NCBI GenBank assembly: GCA_903958395.1
Contig: CAJBSZ010000435.1
Span: 1 to 57,471, forward strand
Reading direction: 5' to 3'
DNA: 57,471 bases
Origin: an uncultured bacterium
GTDB lineage: Bacteria; Verrucomicrobiota; Kiritimatiellia; CAIKKV01; CAITUY01
Within the stretch, counting starts at the first letter, position 1. Each line of letters begins with the position of its first letter. A model generated the notes under the pieces. That model searched no databases. It saw only the letters and a program-made list of their open reading frames with translations, and was not told the DNA's origin. The translations under genes and the position numbers were made by a program. Positions 50,434-57,162 of this stretch are shown here, in pieces.

Positions 50434-51270
50434 ATGACCCATCAGTCCGAAACCAAAAATATGGCCTTGTTCTGCGATTTCGAGAATGTCGCCTTGGGCG
50501 TTCGCGATGCGAACTATGCCCAATTCGACATCAGCAAGGTGATCGAGCGGCTATTGCTCAAGGGGAACATCGTTGTCAAAAAGGCCTACTGCGACTGGGG
50601 CCGCTACAAGGAGTTCAAGGCGACCATGCATGAGGCGTCTTTTGAACTCATCGAAATCCCGCATGTGCGGCAATCGGGCAAGAACTCCGCCGATATCCGA
50701 ATGGTGGTGGATGCACTTGACCTGTGCTACACGAAGTCCCATGTCGACACCTTTGTCATCATCAGCGGCGACTCGGATTTCTCGCCATTGGTCAGCAAAC
50801 TCCGCGAAAACAACAAGATTGTGATCGGAGTGGGGGTCAAGAATTCAACTTCGGATCTCCTGATCGCCAACTGCGATGAGTTTATTTATTACGATGATCT
50901 GGTTCGGCGCCAGGCGCCCCGTCCGCCACCACCCCCGCGCCCCAGCGTGCCCGGCGGACGCAAACCCGTGCGCCCGACGAACCCGCCACCGCCCCCGCTG
51001 CCTCCGCCGGGCGACAAGAAAAAGGAGGCGTTCGAGTTGATCGTCTCAACCGTCGAGGCCTTGATTCAGGAACGGGGAGAAGGCGATAAGATCTGGGGCT
51101 CCATGATCAAACAGACACTTAAGCGGCAAAAGCCGGGATTCAACGAATCCTACTATGGCTTCAGAACCTTCAGCCAACTGCTGGACGAGGCCGCCGCCAG
51201 CGGCGTCCTGGAACTGGAACATGACGAAAAATCCGGCGGCGTCATCATCAAGAACTGCCACGCCTTTTAA
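50434..51270 (+). CDS. NYN-domain (LabA-like) putative RNase with C-terminal LOTUS/OST-HTH domain
   Basis: A 278-residue cytoplasmic protein. Residues 1-155 form a NYN (PIN-like) nuclease domain with its metal-binding acidic residues visible in ALFCDFENVALGV, NSADIRMVVDALDLC and IISGDSDFSPLVSKLRE, and with GVGVKNSTSDLLIANCDEF. A proline-rich linker (about residues 160-195) joins it to a winged-helix OST-HTH/LOTUS domain (about 198-278, KIWGSMIKQTLKRQKPGFNE). NYN-LOTUS proteins occur in bacteria and in animal germ-line RNA regulators. Bacterial targets are largely unknown. AAGGAG 8-9 nt upstream fixes ATG 50434. The stop codon overlaps that of the convergent gene in TTAA. Confidence 0.9.
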   Translation: MTHQSETKNMALFCDFENVALGVRDANYAQFDISKVIERLLLKGNIVVKKAYCDWGRYKEFKATMHEASFELIEIPHVRQSGKNSADIRMVVDALDLCYTKSHVDTFVIISGDSDFSPLVSKLRENNKIVIGVGVKNSTSDLLIANCDEFIYYDDLVRRQAPRPPPPPRPSVPGGRKPVRPTNPPPPPLPPPGDKKKEAFELIVSTVEALIQERGEGDKIWGSMIKQTLKRQKPGFNESYYGFRTFSQLLDEAAASGVLELEHDEKSGGVIIKNCHAF

Positions 51271-52427
51271 GAAGGGGTTAAGGGGTTAAGGGCGGAGCAG
51301 ATGGGGGTGTTCCGGTATTGGTTGGGAAGACCCGGGAGATTCGCCTCAGCGGCCTTCACCAGATTGTGCATTTCGCGGGCGGTGACATAATGTAGCTGCC
51401 AGCGCTGTCCGTCGTTAAATTCCCGTTGCAAGGTGTCATGCATGGCCTGCATCGGGGAGCCCAACAATACCCGGGAATTTTCGGGGACGCAGCCATGCGT
51501 GTGAAGTTTGACAAAAACCCAGTCAGGGCGTCCCTTCACCCCGATTTGCTGTCGCGCCCACAACCGGACCCGGTCGGCTGTCGGCGGATTGGCTCCTGAA
51601 ATATCCGCATTTTCCAGCCGGGGCAGAATCCCCCATTTACGACGTGCCCAGTTTAGCGCCAAAGGACCGGTGATCAGGAGGAGTGGCGATTTGGAAGGGG
51701 TACAGGGTTCAGGGTTCAGGATGCCTCCGGACGCTGGATCTCGGATTTCTGCCCCCTGAACCCTGAACCCTACTCTTTCCCCCCGATCCGCCCCGCGCGG
51801 CTGGCCGGGCACATCTTTTGCATAGTAGATCGCATTCACCATCTTAGGCTGCGTTGGCGACGGGGCGGAGGGGAATGTGAAATCAGCAAAGCATCCTGTT
51901 TCCGCAAGGATCCCGAGTTCCTCATTCACCCCGCACCAGTCGCCGTCCGGCCGCGAGTTGCACAATGACCAGTTGCCATGGATAAAGGCGTAGCGAATAC
52001 AGGGGCCCTCCACTCCCAGCAACCCATGACGCTGATGAAGCAGGTCCCTGAAGGTTACCAGCTTTTCCCTGAAACCTTCAGCGGTATCGTGACGGTGGTG
52101 AAGGTGAATTTCGACTTCGCCGTAGCCTTGGCGACAGAAGGCGGCGAGGTTATCCATGATGGCGGCATCATACTCCTCCTGAGGATAGAAAAAGGTATGA
52201 CGCGGGGGGCATCCATCCGCATCGCGAAAGGCGTCGACGGATCCGGGATATGCCGCCAGCCAGTCGTTAACCGTCTGGCGGGCGGGCGCCACATCGGCAT
52301 CATCACGGAAGGGCTCGAAGTGATCGCAAACACAAACGATCAGATGGCGTGTACCGGAAACGTGATGCGGGCGGGACAGAACGGATCGCAGATAGCCGGG
52401 GAACCACTTATCAATGGCTTTAAACAT
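51267..52427 (-). CDS. Polysaccharide deacetylase-like protein carrying an in-frame palindromic repeat
   Basis: A 386-residue protein that looks like a member of the glycoside hydrolase/deacetylase fold superfamily. Possible metal or catalytic residues are in VCVCDHFEPF, HTFFYPQEEYD, EIHLHHRHD and FIHGNWSLCN, and the C-terminal half has VFVKLHTHG. Relatives tend to be found near exopolysaccharide genes, but none are nearby here. Residues encoded by 51700-51775 (GFRVQGAEIRDPASGGILN) come from a palindromic repeat and look foreign. The last residues and stop come from a GGGGTTAA tandem repeat. Function could be intact if the insert is in a surface loop. Family assignment is moderate. Confidence 0.7.
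   Translation of the reverse strand: MFKAIDKWFPGYLRSVLSRPHHVSGTRHLIVCVCDHFEPFRDDADVAPARQTVNDWLAAYPGSVDAFRDADGCPPRHTFFYPQEEYDAAIMDNLAAFCRQGYGEVEIHLHHRHDTAEGFREKLVTFRDLLHQRHGLLGVEGPCIRYAFIHGNWSLCNSRPDGDWCGVNEELGILAETGCFADFTFPSAPSPTQPKMVNAIYYAKDVPGQPRGADRGERVGFRVQGAEIRDPASGGILNPEPCTPSKSPLLLITGPLALNWARRKWGILPRLENADISGANPPTADRVRLWARQQIGVKGRPDWVFVKLHTHGCVPENSRVLLGSPMQAMHDTLQREFNDGQRWQLHYVTAREMHNLVKAAEANLPGLPNQYRNTPICSALNPLTPS
51272..51292. repeat. Short tandem repeat AAGGGGTT
   Basis: Two and a half copies of AAGGGGTT lie at the convergent 3' ends of the NYN and deacetylase-like genes. They encode the C-terminal NPLTP of the deacetylase-like protein. Confidence 0.7.
51704..51771. repeat. Palindromic repeat inside a coding region
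   Basis: Perfect 17-bp inverted arms (51704-51720 and 51755-51771), each made of the tandem unit AGGGTTC, flank a 34-nt centre. The element is read through in frame by the deacetylase-like gene. It resembles dispersed REP- or MITE-like palindromes. Whether other copies exist in the genome cannot be seen here. Confidence 0.85.
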
Positions 52428-52575
52428 GGGGAATTCTTTACCACGGCAGGGGAAAGAAGAAAAGATTTACCGTGAAAAGGCGTTTATCACCCTGAGCCTT
52501 TTTTGCTCCGGCCAGAAACCGAAAATTTAACGCTTCAAGCACGCCGGAAAAACTTTGACAATTTTTCGTGATCAG
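52428..52575. other. Intergenic region upstream of the deacetylase-like gene
   Basis: No gene is recognised. A 7-bp stem (arms 52475-52481 and 52496-52502) flanked by A and T runs could act as a weak terminator in either direction. No convincing promoter for the minus-strand gene was found. Confidence 0.4.
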
Positions 52576-52604
52576 TAGACACACCGTCGGCATCGCAGTA
52601 TAAT
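52576..52604 (+). promoter_or_regulatory. Strong promoter upstream of the structured leader and gpx
   Basis: TAGACA (52576-52581) and a perfect TATAAT (52599-52604) are 17 nt apart, 11 of 12 consensus bases in total. This is the best -10 in the window. Initiation is expected near 52611, leaving about 165 nt before the peroxidase ATG. Confidence 0.75.
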
Positions 52605-52610
52605 TCAGGT

Positions 52611-52775
52611 GTGGGGAGAAGGGTACAGTCAAGTCAAGGCCGGCTTTCGGCCAGGGAAATCCCAAACATGACTGCAACAGAGACCACCCGACTCTCCTGG
52701 GGAAGGGAGCGGCACCAGGCAGGTTGATCACAGGTGCCGCTCTCATTTTGCCAGTGTGTTACAGAAACACCTATT
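52611..52775 (+). ncRNA. Candidate structured RNA or 5' leader of gpx
   Basis: The region after the promoter can fold extensively. A 6-bp stem (52626-52631 with 52669-52674) encloses a 5-bp hairpin (52638-52642 with 52648-52652) and a small GGG/CCC hairpin. GGAGA 52615-52619 can pair with TCTCC 52695-52699, or instead 52680-52684 can pair with 52694-52698, so two states compete. A perfect 10-bp stem (52709-52718 with 52735-52744) ends the structure, followed by TCATTTT. It did not match any riboswitch I know. It could be a cis-regulatory leader for the peroxidase or a small RNA ending at about 52750. Confidence 0.5.
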
Positions 52776-53378
52776 ATGAAGCCTTATTTCCGACACTTTA
52801 TTGCCAAACTCTCCCGGCTTCTGATCGCGGGGATCGTTCTGGCAGGCGCGGCACAAGCTCAACAGAAGGAGACCCCCACTATGAGCGGCATTTATGAATT
52901 CACGATGAAGCGAATCGACGGAACCACCGCCCCTTTGTCCGACTACAAGGGAAAGGTCCTGTTGATCGTCAATGTCGCCAGCAAATGCGGTTTCACAGGC
53001 CAATATGCCGGCCTTCAGAAGCTTTTTGAGACCTATAAGGACCGCGGCCTGGTTGTCATGGGTTTCCCGGCAAACGATTTCCTGTTCCAGGAGCCGGGCA
53101 CGAATAAGGAGATCAACGAATTCTGCTCCCTTAAATACCACGTGACCTTCCCGATGTTTGAAAAAATCACTGTCGCCGGCGGAAAGTGTCATCCCCTCTA
53201 CAAATACCTGACCGACAAGGCCACCAATCCGGAATTCGGCGGCAAGATCACCTGGAACTTCAACAAGTTCCTCATCAGCCGCGATGGCCGGATCCTGGCC
53301 CGGTTCGGCAGCCGGACGGCGCCCGAGGACAAGGATCTCATCTCCGCAATTGATGCGGCACTTAAAGCGCTAGAGTGA
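52776..53378 (+). CDS. Periplasmic glutathione peroxidase-family (thiol) peroxidase
   Basis: A 200-residue GPx-fold peroxidase. A signal peptide ends near AAQAQ. The peroxidatic cysteine is in NVASKCGFTGQYAGLQ, the glutamine in FLFQEPGTN, and tryptophan-asparagine in ITWNFNKFL, so the catalytic tetrad is complete. The usual FPCNQF is FPANDF. A cysteine in NEFCSLKYHV occupies the place of the resolving cysteine in thioredoxin-dependent members, so thioredoxin-like proteins are the likely reductant despite the name. Export plus the MsrAB nearby suggests envelope oxidative defence. ATG 52776 is chosen because it begins the signal peptide. It overlaps the convergent VanZ gene by 9 nt. Confidence 0.9.
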   Translation: MKPYFRHFIAKLSRLLIAGIVLAGAAQAQQKETPTMSGIYEFTMKRIDGTTAPLSDYKGKVLLIVNVASKCGFTGQYAGLQKLFETYKDRGLVVMGFPANDFLFQEPGTNKEINEFCSLKYHVTFPMFEKITVAGGKCHPLYKYLTDKATNPEFGGKITWNFNKFLISRDGRILARFGSRTAPEDKDLISAIDAALKALE

Positions 53379-53762
53379 TGTTGCAGAAGCCACCCTTCCG
53401 CACAACACCGTTCCCGCCACAACGCCGATAAAGTTCACCAGGATATCAGCCCATTCAAACGAGCGCCCTAAACTGGGGAAAAGCGCCTGAAGACATTCGG
53501 TTCCAATCCCGTATAGAATCAGAACCAATACGACGACAACGCCCTTCCAGCCCCTGCCCCAGGGACTGGGGATAGACCACCGGATCAGTGCTGCTAAGAT
53601 CCCGAAAATCGCCAGATGGACGATCTTGTCCTGAAAGGGGAAAACCTGACCGATGTCACGAAAGGACTGCGAGGGAAGAAATAATAGAAAATTAGCAATG
53701 CACCAGAACGCTGCTGTCAGCGCCCAGCGTGCCGGTGAAGGCCAGTTGAGCCAAGCCCACAT
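53370..53762 (-). CDS. VanZ-family membrane protein
   Basis: A 130-residue protein with four membrane segments. It has the VanZ pattern DKIVHLAIFGILAAL (conserved lysine-histidine), YGIGTECLQALFPSLGRSFE and WADILVNFIGVVAG. VanZ contributes to low-level teicoplanin resistance in enterococci, and in most bacteria its role is unknown. The 3' end overlaps gpx. Confidence 0.88.
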   Translation of the reverse strand: MWAWLNWPSPARWALTAAFWCIANFLLFLPSQSFRDIGQVFPFQDKIVHLAIFGILAALIRWSIPSPWGRGWKGVVVVLVLILYGIGTECLQALFPSLGRSFEWADILVNFIGVVAGTVLCGRVASATSL

Positions 53763-53765
53763 TTT

Positions 53766-53799
53766 GAATAAACACCGGCGCCCCGCAGGGACGCCAGTG
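53766..53799 (-). terminator. Intrinsic terminator of the second HU gene
   Basis: On the minus strand a 12-bp stem with two G-T pairs and a 3-nt loop (arms 53799-53788 and 53784-53773) is followed by TTTATTC. It lies 11 nt after the HU stop. Confidence 0.8.
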
Positions 53800-53810
53800 A
53801 AATCAACTCA

Positions 53811-54083
53811 TCACGCCAAAATCGCATCCTTGGCTGCCTTGGCAATCTTGAACTTCAGGACTGTCTTGGCAGGAATCTGAATGCTCGCACCGGTGGCCGG
53901 ATTACGCCCTGTCCGGGCTGCACGCTCCACCTTGACGAGTTTACCGAGGCCGGGAATGACAAAACCGTCCGAGGCTTCCCGGATCGCCATGCCGACCAAA
54001 GCGTCAAGCATCTCCGCCGCCTGCTTCTTCTCGACTCCCACAGTTTCCGCCAACGCTGCAATGATTTCACTCTTGGTCTTCAT
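53811..54083 (-). CDS. hup: HU-family DNA-binding protein (paralogue 2)
   Basis: A 90-residue HU/IHF-fold nucleoid protein. It has MKTKSEIIAALAETVGVEKK, the saddle FVIPGLGKLVKVERAARTGR with the DNA-intercalating RNPATGASIQIPAKTVLKFK, and the end KIAKAAKDAILA. AAGGAG lies 5 nt before ATG 54083. The longer open frame upstream crosses the terminator of the other HU gene and is not coding. The two HU genes are in tandem, each with its own signals. Confidence 0.93.
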   Translation of the reverse strand: MKTKSEIIAALAETVGVEKKQAAEMLDALVGMAIREASDGFVIPGLGKLVKVERAARTGRNPATGASIQIPAKTVLKFKIAKAAKDAILA

Positions 54084-54118
54084 AGGGTCTCCTTGATTAA
54101 GTTGATCAATACGGCTTG

Positions 54119-54147
54119 ACTGTATGCATCCCGATGGTGCGGGACAA
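54119..54147 (-). promoter_or_regulatory. Promoter of the second HU gene
   Basis: On the minus strand TTGTCC (54147-54142) and TACAGT (54124-54119) are 17 nt apart, each matching 4 of 6. It lies between the upstream terminator and the HU start, where a promoter is required. Confidence 0.45.
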
Positions 54148-54167
54148 GAGAATTTATCCGCCTGATC

Positions 54168-54201
54168 AAAAAAAAGGCCGCCAACCTTTCGGTGAGCGGC
54201 C
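54168..54201 (-). terminator. Intrinsic terminator of the first HU gene
   Basis: On the minus strand GGCCGC pairs with GCGGCC, with an inner ACC/GGT stem closed by a GAAA tetraloop, followed by eight T. It is 20 nt after the HU stop and insulates the two HU genes from each other. Confidence 0.93.
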
Positions 54202-54220
54202 CCGCAAATCATGGAGCAAA

Positions 54221-54520
54221 TCAGCCCAGGATTGCGTCCTTGCAAGCCTTGGCAACGCGGAACTTCACCACGCGCTTGGCCTTGATCTTGATCGTCTCGC
54301 CTGTCGCCGGATTGCGACCCATGCGCGCCTTGCGATTCACCAACACCAGCTTGCCCAAACCGGGAAGCGTGAAGCTGTTCTTGGCATTCTTGTACGCCAT
54401 GCCGACCAACGCCGCAATAACCGCCTCGGCCTGCTTCTTGGTCAGTTCGACCGCTTCCGCCACGCCCGCCACAACTTGACTCTTCGTCAACGCCTTCGCC
54501 GCTGCCTTTTCTTTCGCCAT
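54221..54520 (-). CDS. hup: HU-family DNA-binding protein (paralogue 1)
   Basis: A 99-residue HU-fold protein with a lysine/alanine-rich start (AKEKAAAKALTKSQVV), the conserved SFTLPGLGKLVLVNRKARMG, and RNPATGETIKIKAKRVVKFR. It ends VAKACKDAILG, nearly the same as the neighbouring paralogue. AGGAG is 8 nt before ATG 54520. It probably coats and bends chromosomal DNA as a heterodimer or alternate homodimer with its neighbour. Confidence 0.94.
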   Translation of the reverse strand: MAKEKAAAKALTKSQVVAGVAEAVELTKKQAEAVIAALVGMAYKNAKNSFTLPGLGKLVLVNRKARMGRNPATGETIKIKAKRVVKFRVAKACKDAILG

Positions 54521-54643
54521 CTGAGTATCTCCTATCGGATTATTATGGAGCGCCCGTTATGGGTCACCCTCAATCGGTCTGAATATTACATATTCACAGG
54601 GGAATGCAATCCGATTGCTAACCTTCTTTCCTGACACCTCAAT

Positions 54644-55792
54644 TCAGGCATTACTGCCGCGCCTGATCCTGATTTGAATGGCCGTCGGAACCGGTTTGTC
54701 GGCGATCAAAATAAGATAGCCTCCCCCGCCAGCCCCGCTAAGCTTCCACCCCAGGGCCTGATCCCGATAGAGGGCGATCTGCTCCTGGATGCCTTCGGAC
54801 ATCATGCGGGGAAACATCGCGATCTGCGCTTCAAAACCCAGGGTAACCGATTCGCCAAAGGCCTTCAGGTCCCGGGCTTTGGCCGCCTCCCAACAGGCCA
54901 CGGCCGCGCGGCTCAAACGGGAAGCGCCCGCTTCATCAATGCGAGTCTCCGCAAGCACATCGAAGTCCGAACTCCGGGGATAGAGCGGAATCAGGTAAAG
55001 ATACGATTCGATCCAGGTAAGGAGCTTGGGATCAAGGAGGGACTCAATGGTCGTGGGCCAGTAGTTGCCTTTGTCGTACCACATCTTATTCAGCCCTGGC
55101 AGCACGATGCCCAGCGCATCCTGCGAACCGCTCACAGTCTTGGTGCCCGGGGGGTTTTCGAAGCAGAACAGTGTTTTCGCCAGCTTCTCCTTATCGCCGT
55201 CGGGAATATCCGTTTGCCAAAGTTCAATGGCCTTTTTACGGGAACTGGTCGCCATGCCGCTACGGTCATTGAAGTCATAATCAGGCTCAACGGCGATCGT
55301 GATCACCGGCCCGGCGGAAAACTTGGATACAAACGGCTGATCCAGCCAGCCCCCGCAAAGGTCAATGCGATAGGGCACCAGGCACTCACGGCGGAGCGAC
55401 GTCGTGGAACGACGGGGGAGATTCCCATGGGGAACCCGCTTGCTGATGACGTACTCGATGCCCAATTCCCGGGCAATCCGCTCTTTCTCAGGGCTGTTCC
55501 CGTCTTCATTCACGAAAAAAATGTCCGGCCGAAGCGCCCGCAACTCCTTTTCGAAATCGAGCAATCCGCTCCCGGAACTGATCCAGGCTTGTTTAACCAT
55601 CTTCAGCGAGCTCACCATATAGAGCCGCTCTTCATCGGTATTGACGGTTTTTCGCGCCTTCAATTCATAGACGGTTTTGCTCGACCCGATCCCGACATAT
55701 AAATCACCCATCTGGGCCGCCTCTTCAAAAAAAGCCACATGCCCGCTATGCAACATGTCGTAGCAGCCGGATACAAACACTTTCTTAGCCAT
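54644..55792 (-). CDS. Nucleotidyltransferase-GHMP kinase fusion protein
   Basis: A 382-residue two-domain protein. Residues 1-135 form a cytidylyltransferase-like (TagD/RfaE-C type) domain with the HxGH signature in SGCYDMLHSGHVAFFEEA and DLYVGIGSS. Residues about 145-382 resemble GHMP sugar kinases, with VPYRIDLCGGWLDQPF at the start, VSGSQDALGIVLPGLN in the middle and the C-terminal LSGAGGGGYLILIA. The pair would fit phosphorylation of a sugar at C1 followed by nucleotide transfer, as in fucose or heptose activation. The sugar is unknown, and the canonical glycine-rich GHMP motif 2 is altered. AGGAGG lies 4 nt before ATG 55792. Monocistronic. Confidence 0.8.
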   Translation of the reverse strand: MAKKVFVSGCYDMLHSGHVAFFEEAAQMGDLYVGIGSSKTVYELKARKTVNTDEERLYMVSSLKMVKQAWISSGSGLLDFEKELRALRPDIFFVNEDGNSPEKERIARELGIEYVISKRVPHGNLPRRSTTSLRRECLVPYRIDLCGGWLDQPFVSKFSAGPVITIAVEPDYDFNDRSGMATSSRKKAIELWQTDIPDGDKEKLAKTLFCFENPPGTKTVSGSQDALGIVLPGLNKMWYDKGNYWPTTIESLLDPKLLTWIESYLYLIPLYPRSSDFDVLAETRIDEAGASRLSRAAVACWEAAKARDLKAFGESVTLGFEAQIAMFPRMMSEGIQEQIALYRDQALGWKLSGAGGGGYLILIADKPVPTAIQIRIRRGSNA

Positions 55793-55823
55793 AAAACCTC
55801 CTGTGGACGGGGATAAGAGCAGG

Positions 55824-55852
55824 ATTTTTACAGTTAGCTATTGCAAATTCAA
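55824..55852 (-). promoter_or_regulatory. Promoter of the nucleotidyltransferase-GHMP kinase gene
   Basis: On the minus strand TTGAAT (55852-55847) and AAAAAT (55829-55824) are 17 nt apart, with TGT before the -10. Two nested inverted repeats surround it: ACAGTT 55830-55835 with AACTGT 55851-55856, and CCTGTG 55800-55805 with CACAGG 55861-55866. Either could be an operator. Confidence 0.45.
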
Positions 55853-55923
55853 CTGTTAATCACAGGAACCCTTCCAGATTTTCGTCCACATTCGCACCAT
55901 ATTGCAAGCCAACGGGTTGCGAA

Positions 55924-56097
55924 TTAACCCCCACAAAAAGTTACAACACGGTCATCCGCCTTGATCACGGTGACAGCAGCAGCCGGACCAGCCTGGATAT
56001 GATGGGCGAGAACGTCTCCTTTATCCACGGTTTTTTGGCCGGACAGCCCGGCTCGGGAGTAGCACTGGCCTGAATTATTCAGGTGGGTCGGCCTCAT
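55924..56097 (-). CDS. Small hypothetical protein or fragment
   Basis: A 57-residue open frame starting at ATG 56097. The second half (KTVDKGDVLAHHIQAGPAAA then VTVIKADDRVVTFCGG) reads like a genuine folded protein end, with no rare-codon signs, but I do not recognise it. The frame stays open upstream of the ATG, across the end of the DUF4143-like fragment. It may therefore be the C-terminus of a decayed gene. Low confidence. Confidence 0.35.
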   Translation of the reverse strand: MRPTHLNNSGQCYSRAGLSGQKTVDKGDVLAHHIQAGPAAAVTVIKADDRVVTFCGG

Positions 56098-56306
56098 CGG
56101 CCAGCAGCCACTTCCACGCGGGAACGATGCCCACGACCAGCCCGTCGAGGCAGCATGCAGGCTTCCTGCAGATAGTGGAAGTACTTGTAAAGCGCTTCGG
56201 CCGAAAACCTGACACCCTCCTGCCGCAGGTTAACAATGATCTTATTCACCGTTACCGGACAGGCGATCCTGGCCAACAGGGCTTGCGAGAACTTCAAGAA
56301 CGTCAC
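56094..56306 (-). pseudogene. Fragment of a DUF4143-type ATPase
   Basis: The recognisable part (LLARIACPVTVNKIIVNLRQ and EALYKYFHYLQEACMLPRR) resembles the winged-helix/C-terminal region of bacterial AAA-family proteins of the DUF4143 group. In these the pattern VNKxANDLxxxG...LYxYxxYLEDA is typical. The Walker motifs are absent and the upstream part of the frame overlaps the nucleotidyltransferase fragment in another frame, so this is a remnant fused by deletion. Confidence 0.55.
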
Positions 56307-56538
56307 AAGGGTGGTGAATCTTCAGTTCAGCGGTGAAGCCCGCCCGGCGGAGCGACACTGTGAGCGCCCGCATCGTCGGAAGGTCGGCATTCACCCCCAG
56401 GTCGAGATCTTCCGTTTGCCGCACATAGTGGTGGGCGGCGAGCGCCACGGCGCCGATCACCACGGCGTCAAGGCGATGCCCCTTGAGGATGCCGATGACA
56501 TCTTCCGCAGCACGTAAGATGGCTTCAGGATCGTTCAC
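56242..56538 (-). pseudogene. Truncated nucleotidyltransferase (AbiEii/MNT-like)
   Basis: A 98-codon frame starting at GTG 56538. It has an N-terminal helix, then DAVVIGAVALAAHHYVRQTE and DLDLGVNADLPTMRAL, the pattern of nucleotidyltransferase-fold proteins with a GxxA helix and the DxD-like pair. The last 20 residues are out-of-family and the domain is less than half its normal size. It is joined downstream to the DUF4143-like fragment. It starts 3 nt after the small ORF, as in two-gene nucleotidyltransferase modules. Confidence 0.6.
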
Positions 56539-56541
56539 CGG

Positions 56542-56718
56542 TCAGATCCCCCTGGTTTCCGGTTTGAGCCACGCGAATCGGGAACTCATCGTCAGCGCCG
56601 CTTCAATTCTCGCCTGTACGGATAACCGTTTAAGCCGTTTCAATTCCAGTTCACGGGAACGGTCCAAGCATGAACTCCCTCGCGGCCGATGCGCAATATT
56701 GATGATCTTTGACTCCAT
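56542..56718 (-). CDS. Small protein upstream of the nucleotidyltransferase remnant
   Basis: A 58-residue basic, helical protein starting MESKIINIAHRPRGSS. It has LDRSRELELKRLKRLSVQA and ends FAWLKPETRGI. Small helical proteins of this size commonly precede nucleotidyltransferase genes of the toxin-antitoxin or abortive-infection type and share a promoter with them. The spacing (stop 56542, next GTG 56538) supports a coupled pair. I do not recognise the family and the partner is broken. Confidence 0.5.
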   Translation of the reverse strand: MESKIINIAHRPRGSSCLDRSRELELKRLKRLSVQARIEAALTMSSRFAWLKPETRGI

Positions 56719-56982
56719 GGTCTTGTAACAATCCTCTCATTATGTAAATTACCAAGGATGCCAAGCGAGCCGCAAGGAGAATGAGGAGGCGATTCCTATC
56801 AGATGGCGACTGGGCCGCCCTGTTCGCGGGCTACTGGGAGCGCTATGTGGGCCAGATCCCTGCCGGAGGACGCCGACCAGGTCGGCCGCTACGCCGCCGA
56901 TCTCCAACGCGCCCATCCTGAACTCGCCATCGCCCGCCACTTCGCCTAGCCGGAACCAAGACTTTGGATAGAATTTGAAAAC
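56719..56982. other. Intergenic or decayed region without a recognised gene
   Basis: Only short frames are present. On the plus strand, SDGDWAALFAGYWERYVGQI (from about 56785) and, in another frame, ATG 56849 with LPEDADQVGRYAADLQRAHP look protein-like but are out of frame with each other. They may be remains of one broken gene. No function is assigned. Confidence 0.4.
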
Positions 56983-57162
56983 CGGTCAGCACCCGGTTTG
57001 TTAAATCGTTATCTTGATTTTGCCGAAGCTTTGGAAAAACTATTCAACAGGCATGTGGACTGGATCACCCAGCATTCAATCCGCAATCCCTATTTCCAAA
57101 AGGCCATTGCCGCCACAAAGGAACCCCTCTATGAGCATCGAACTCAAACAGCGGCTCCATGA
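56983..57162 (+). pseudogene. 3' remnant of an MntA-like nucleotidyltransferase antitoxin
   Basis: The in-frame translation NRYLDFAEALEKLFNRHVDW, followed by IRNPYFQKAIAATKEPLYE, is the characteristic C-terminus of minimal nucleotidyltransferases of MntA/HepT modules. The nucleotidyltransferase core with GSxxxG is missing, so about two thirds of the gene has been lost. It overlaps the start of the following HepT remnant by 32 nt, as intact modules often do. Confidence 0.65.

Noticed and set aside
51704-51771. CRISPR-like repeats
   Set aside because: There is only one inverted pair with internal AGGGTTC tandems, no regularly spaced spacers, and no cas gene in the window.
52611-52775. Cobalamin, SAM, glycine or c-di-GMP riboswitch upstream of gpx
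   Set aside because: I compared the conserved core motifs of these classes by eye and none fits. Only a generic structured leader is claimed.
54084-54245. N-terminal extension of the second HU gene to 54245
   Set aside because: It crosses the intrinsic terminator at 54168-54201 and an apparent promoter. The ribosome-binding site before ATG 54083 decides the short form.
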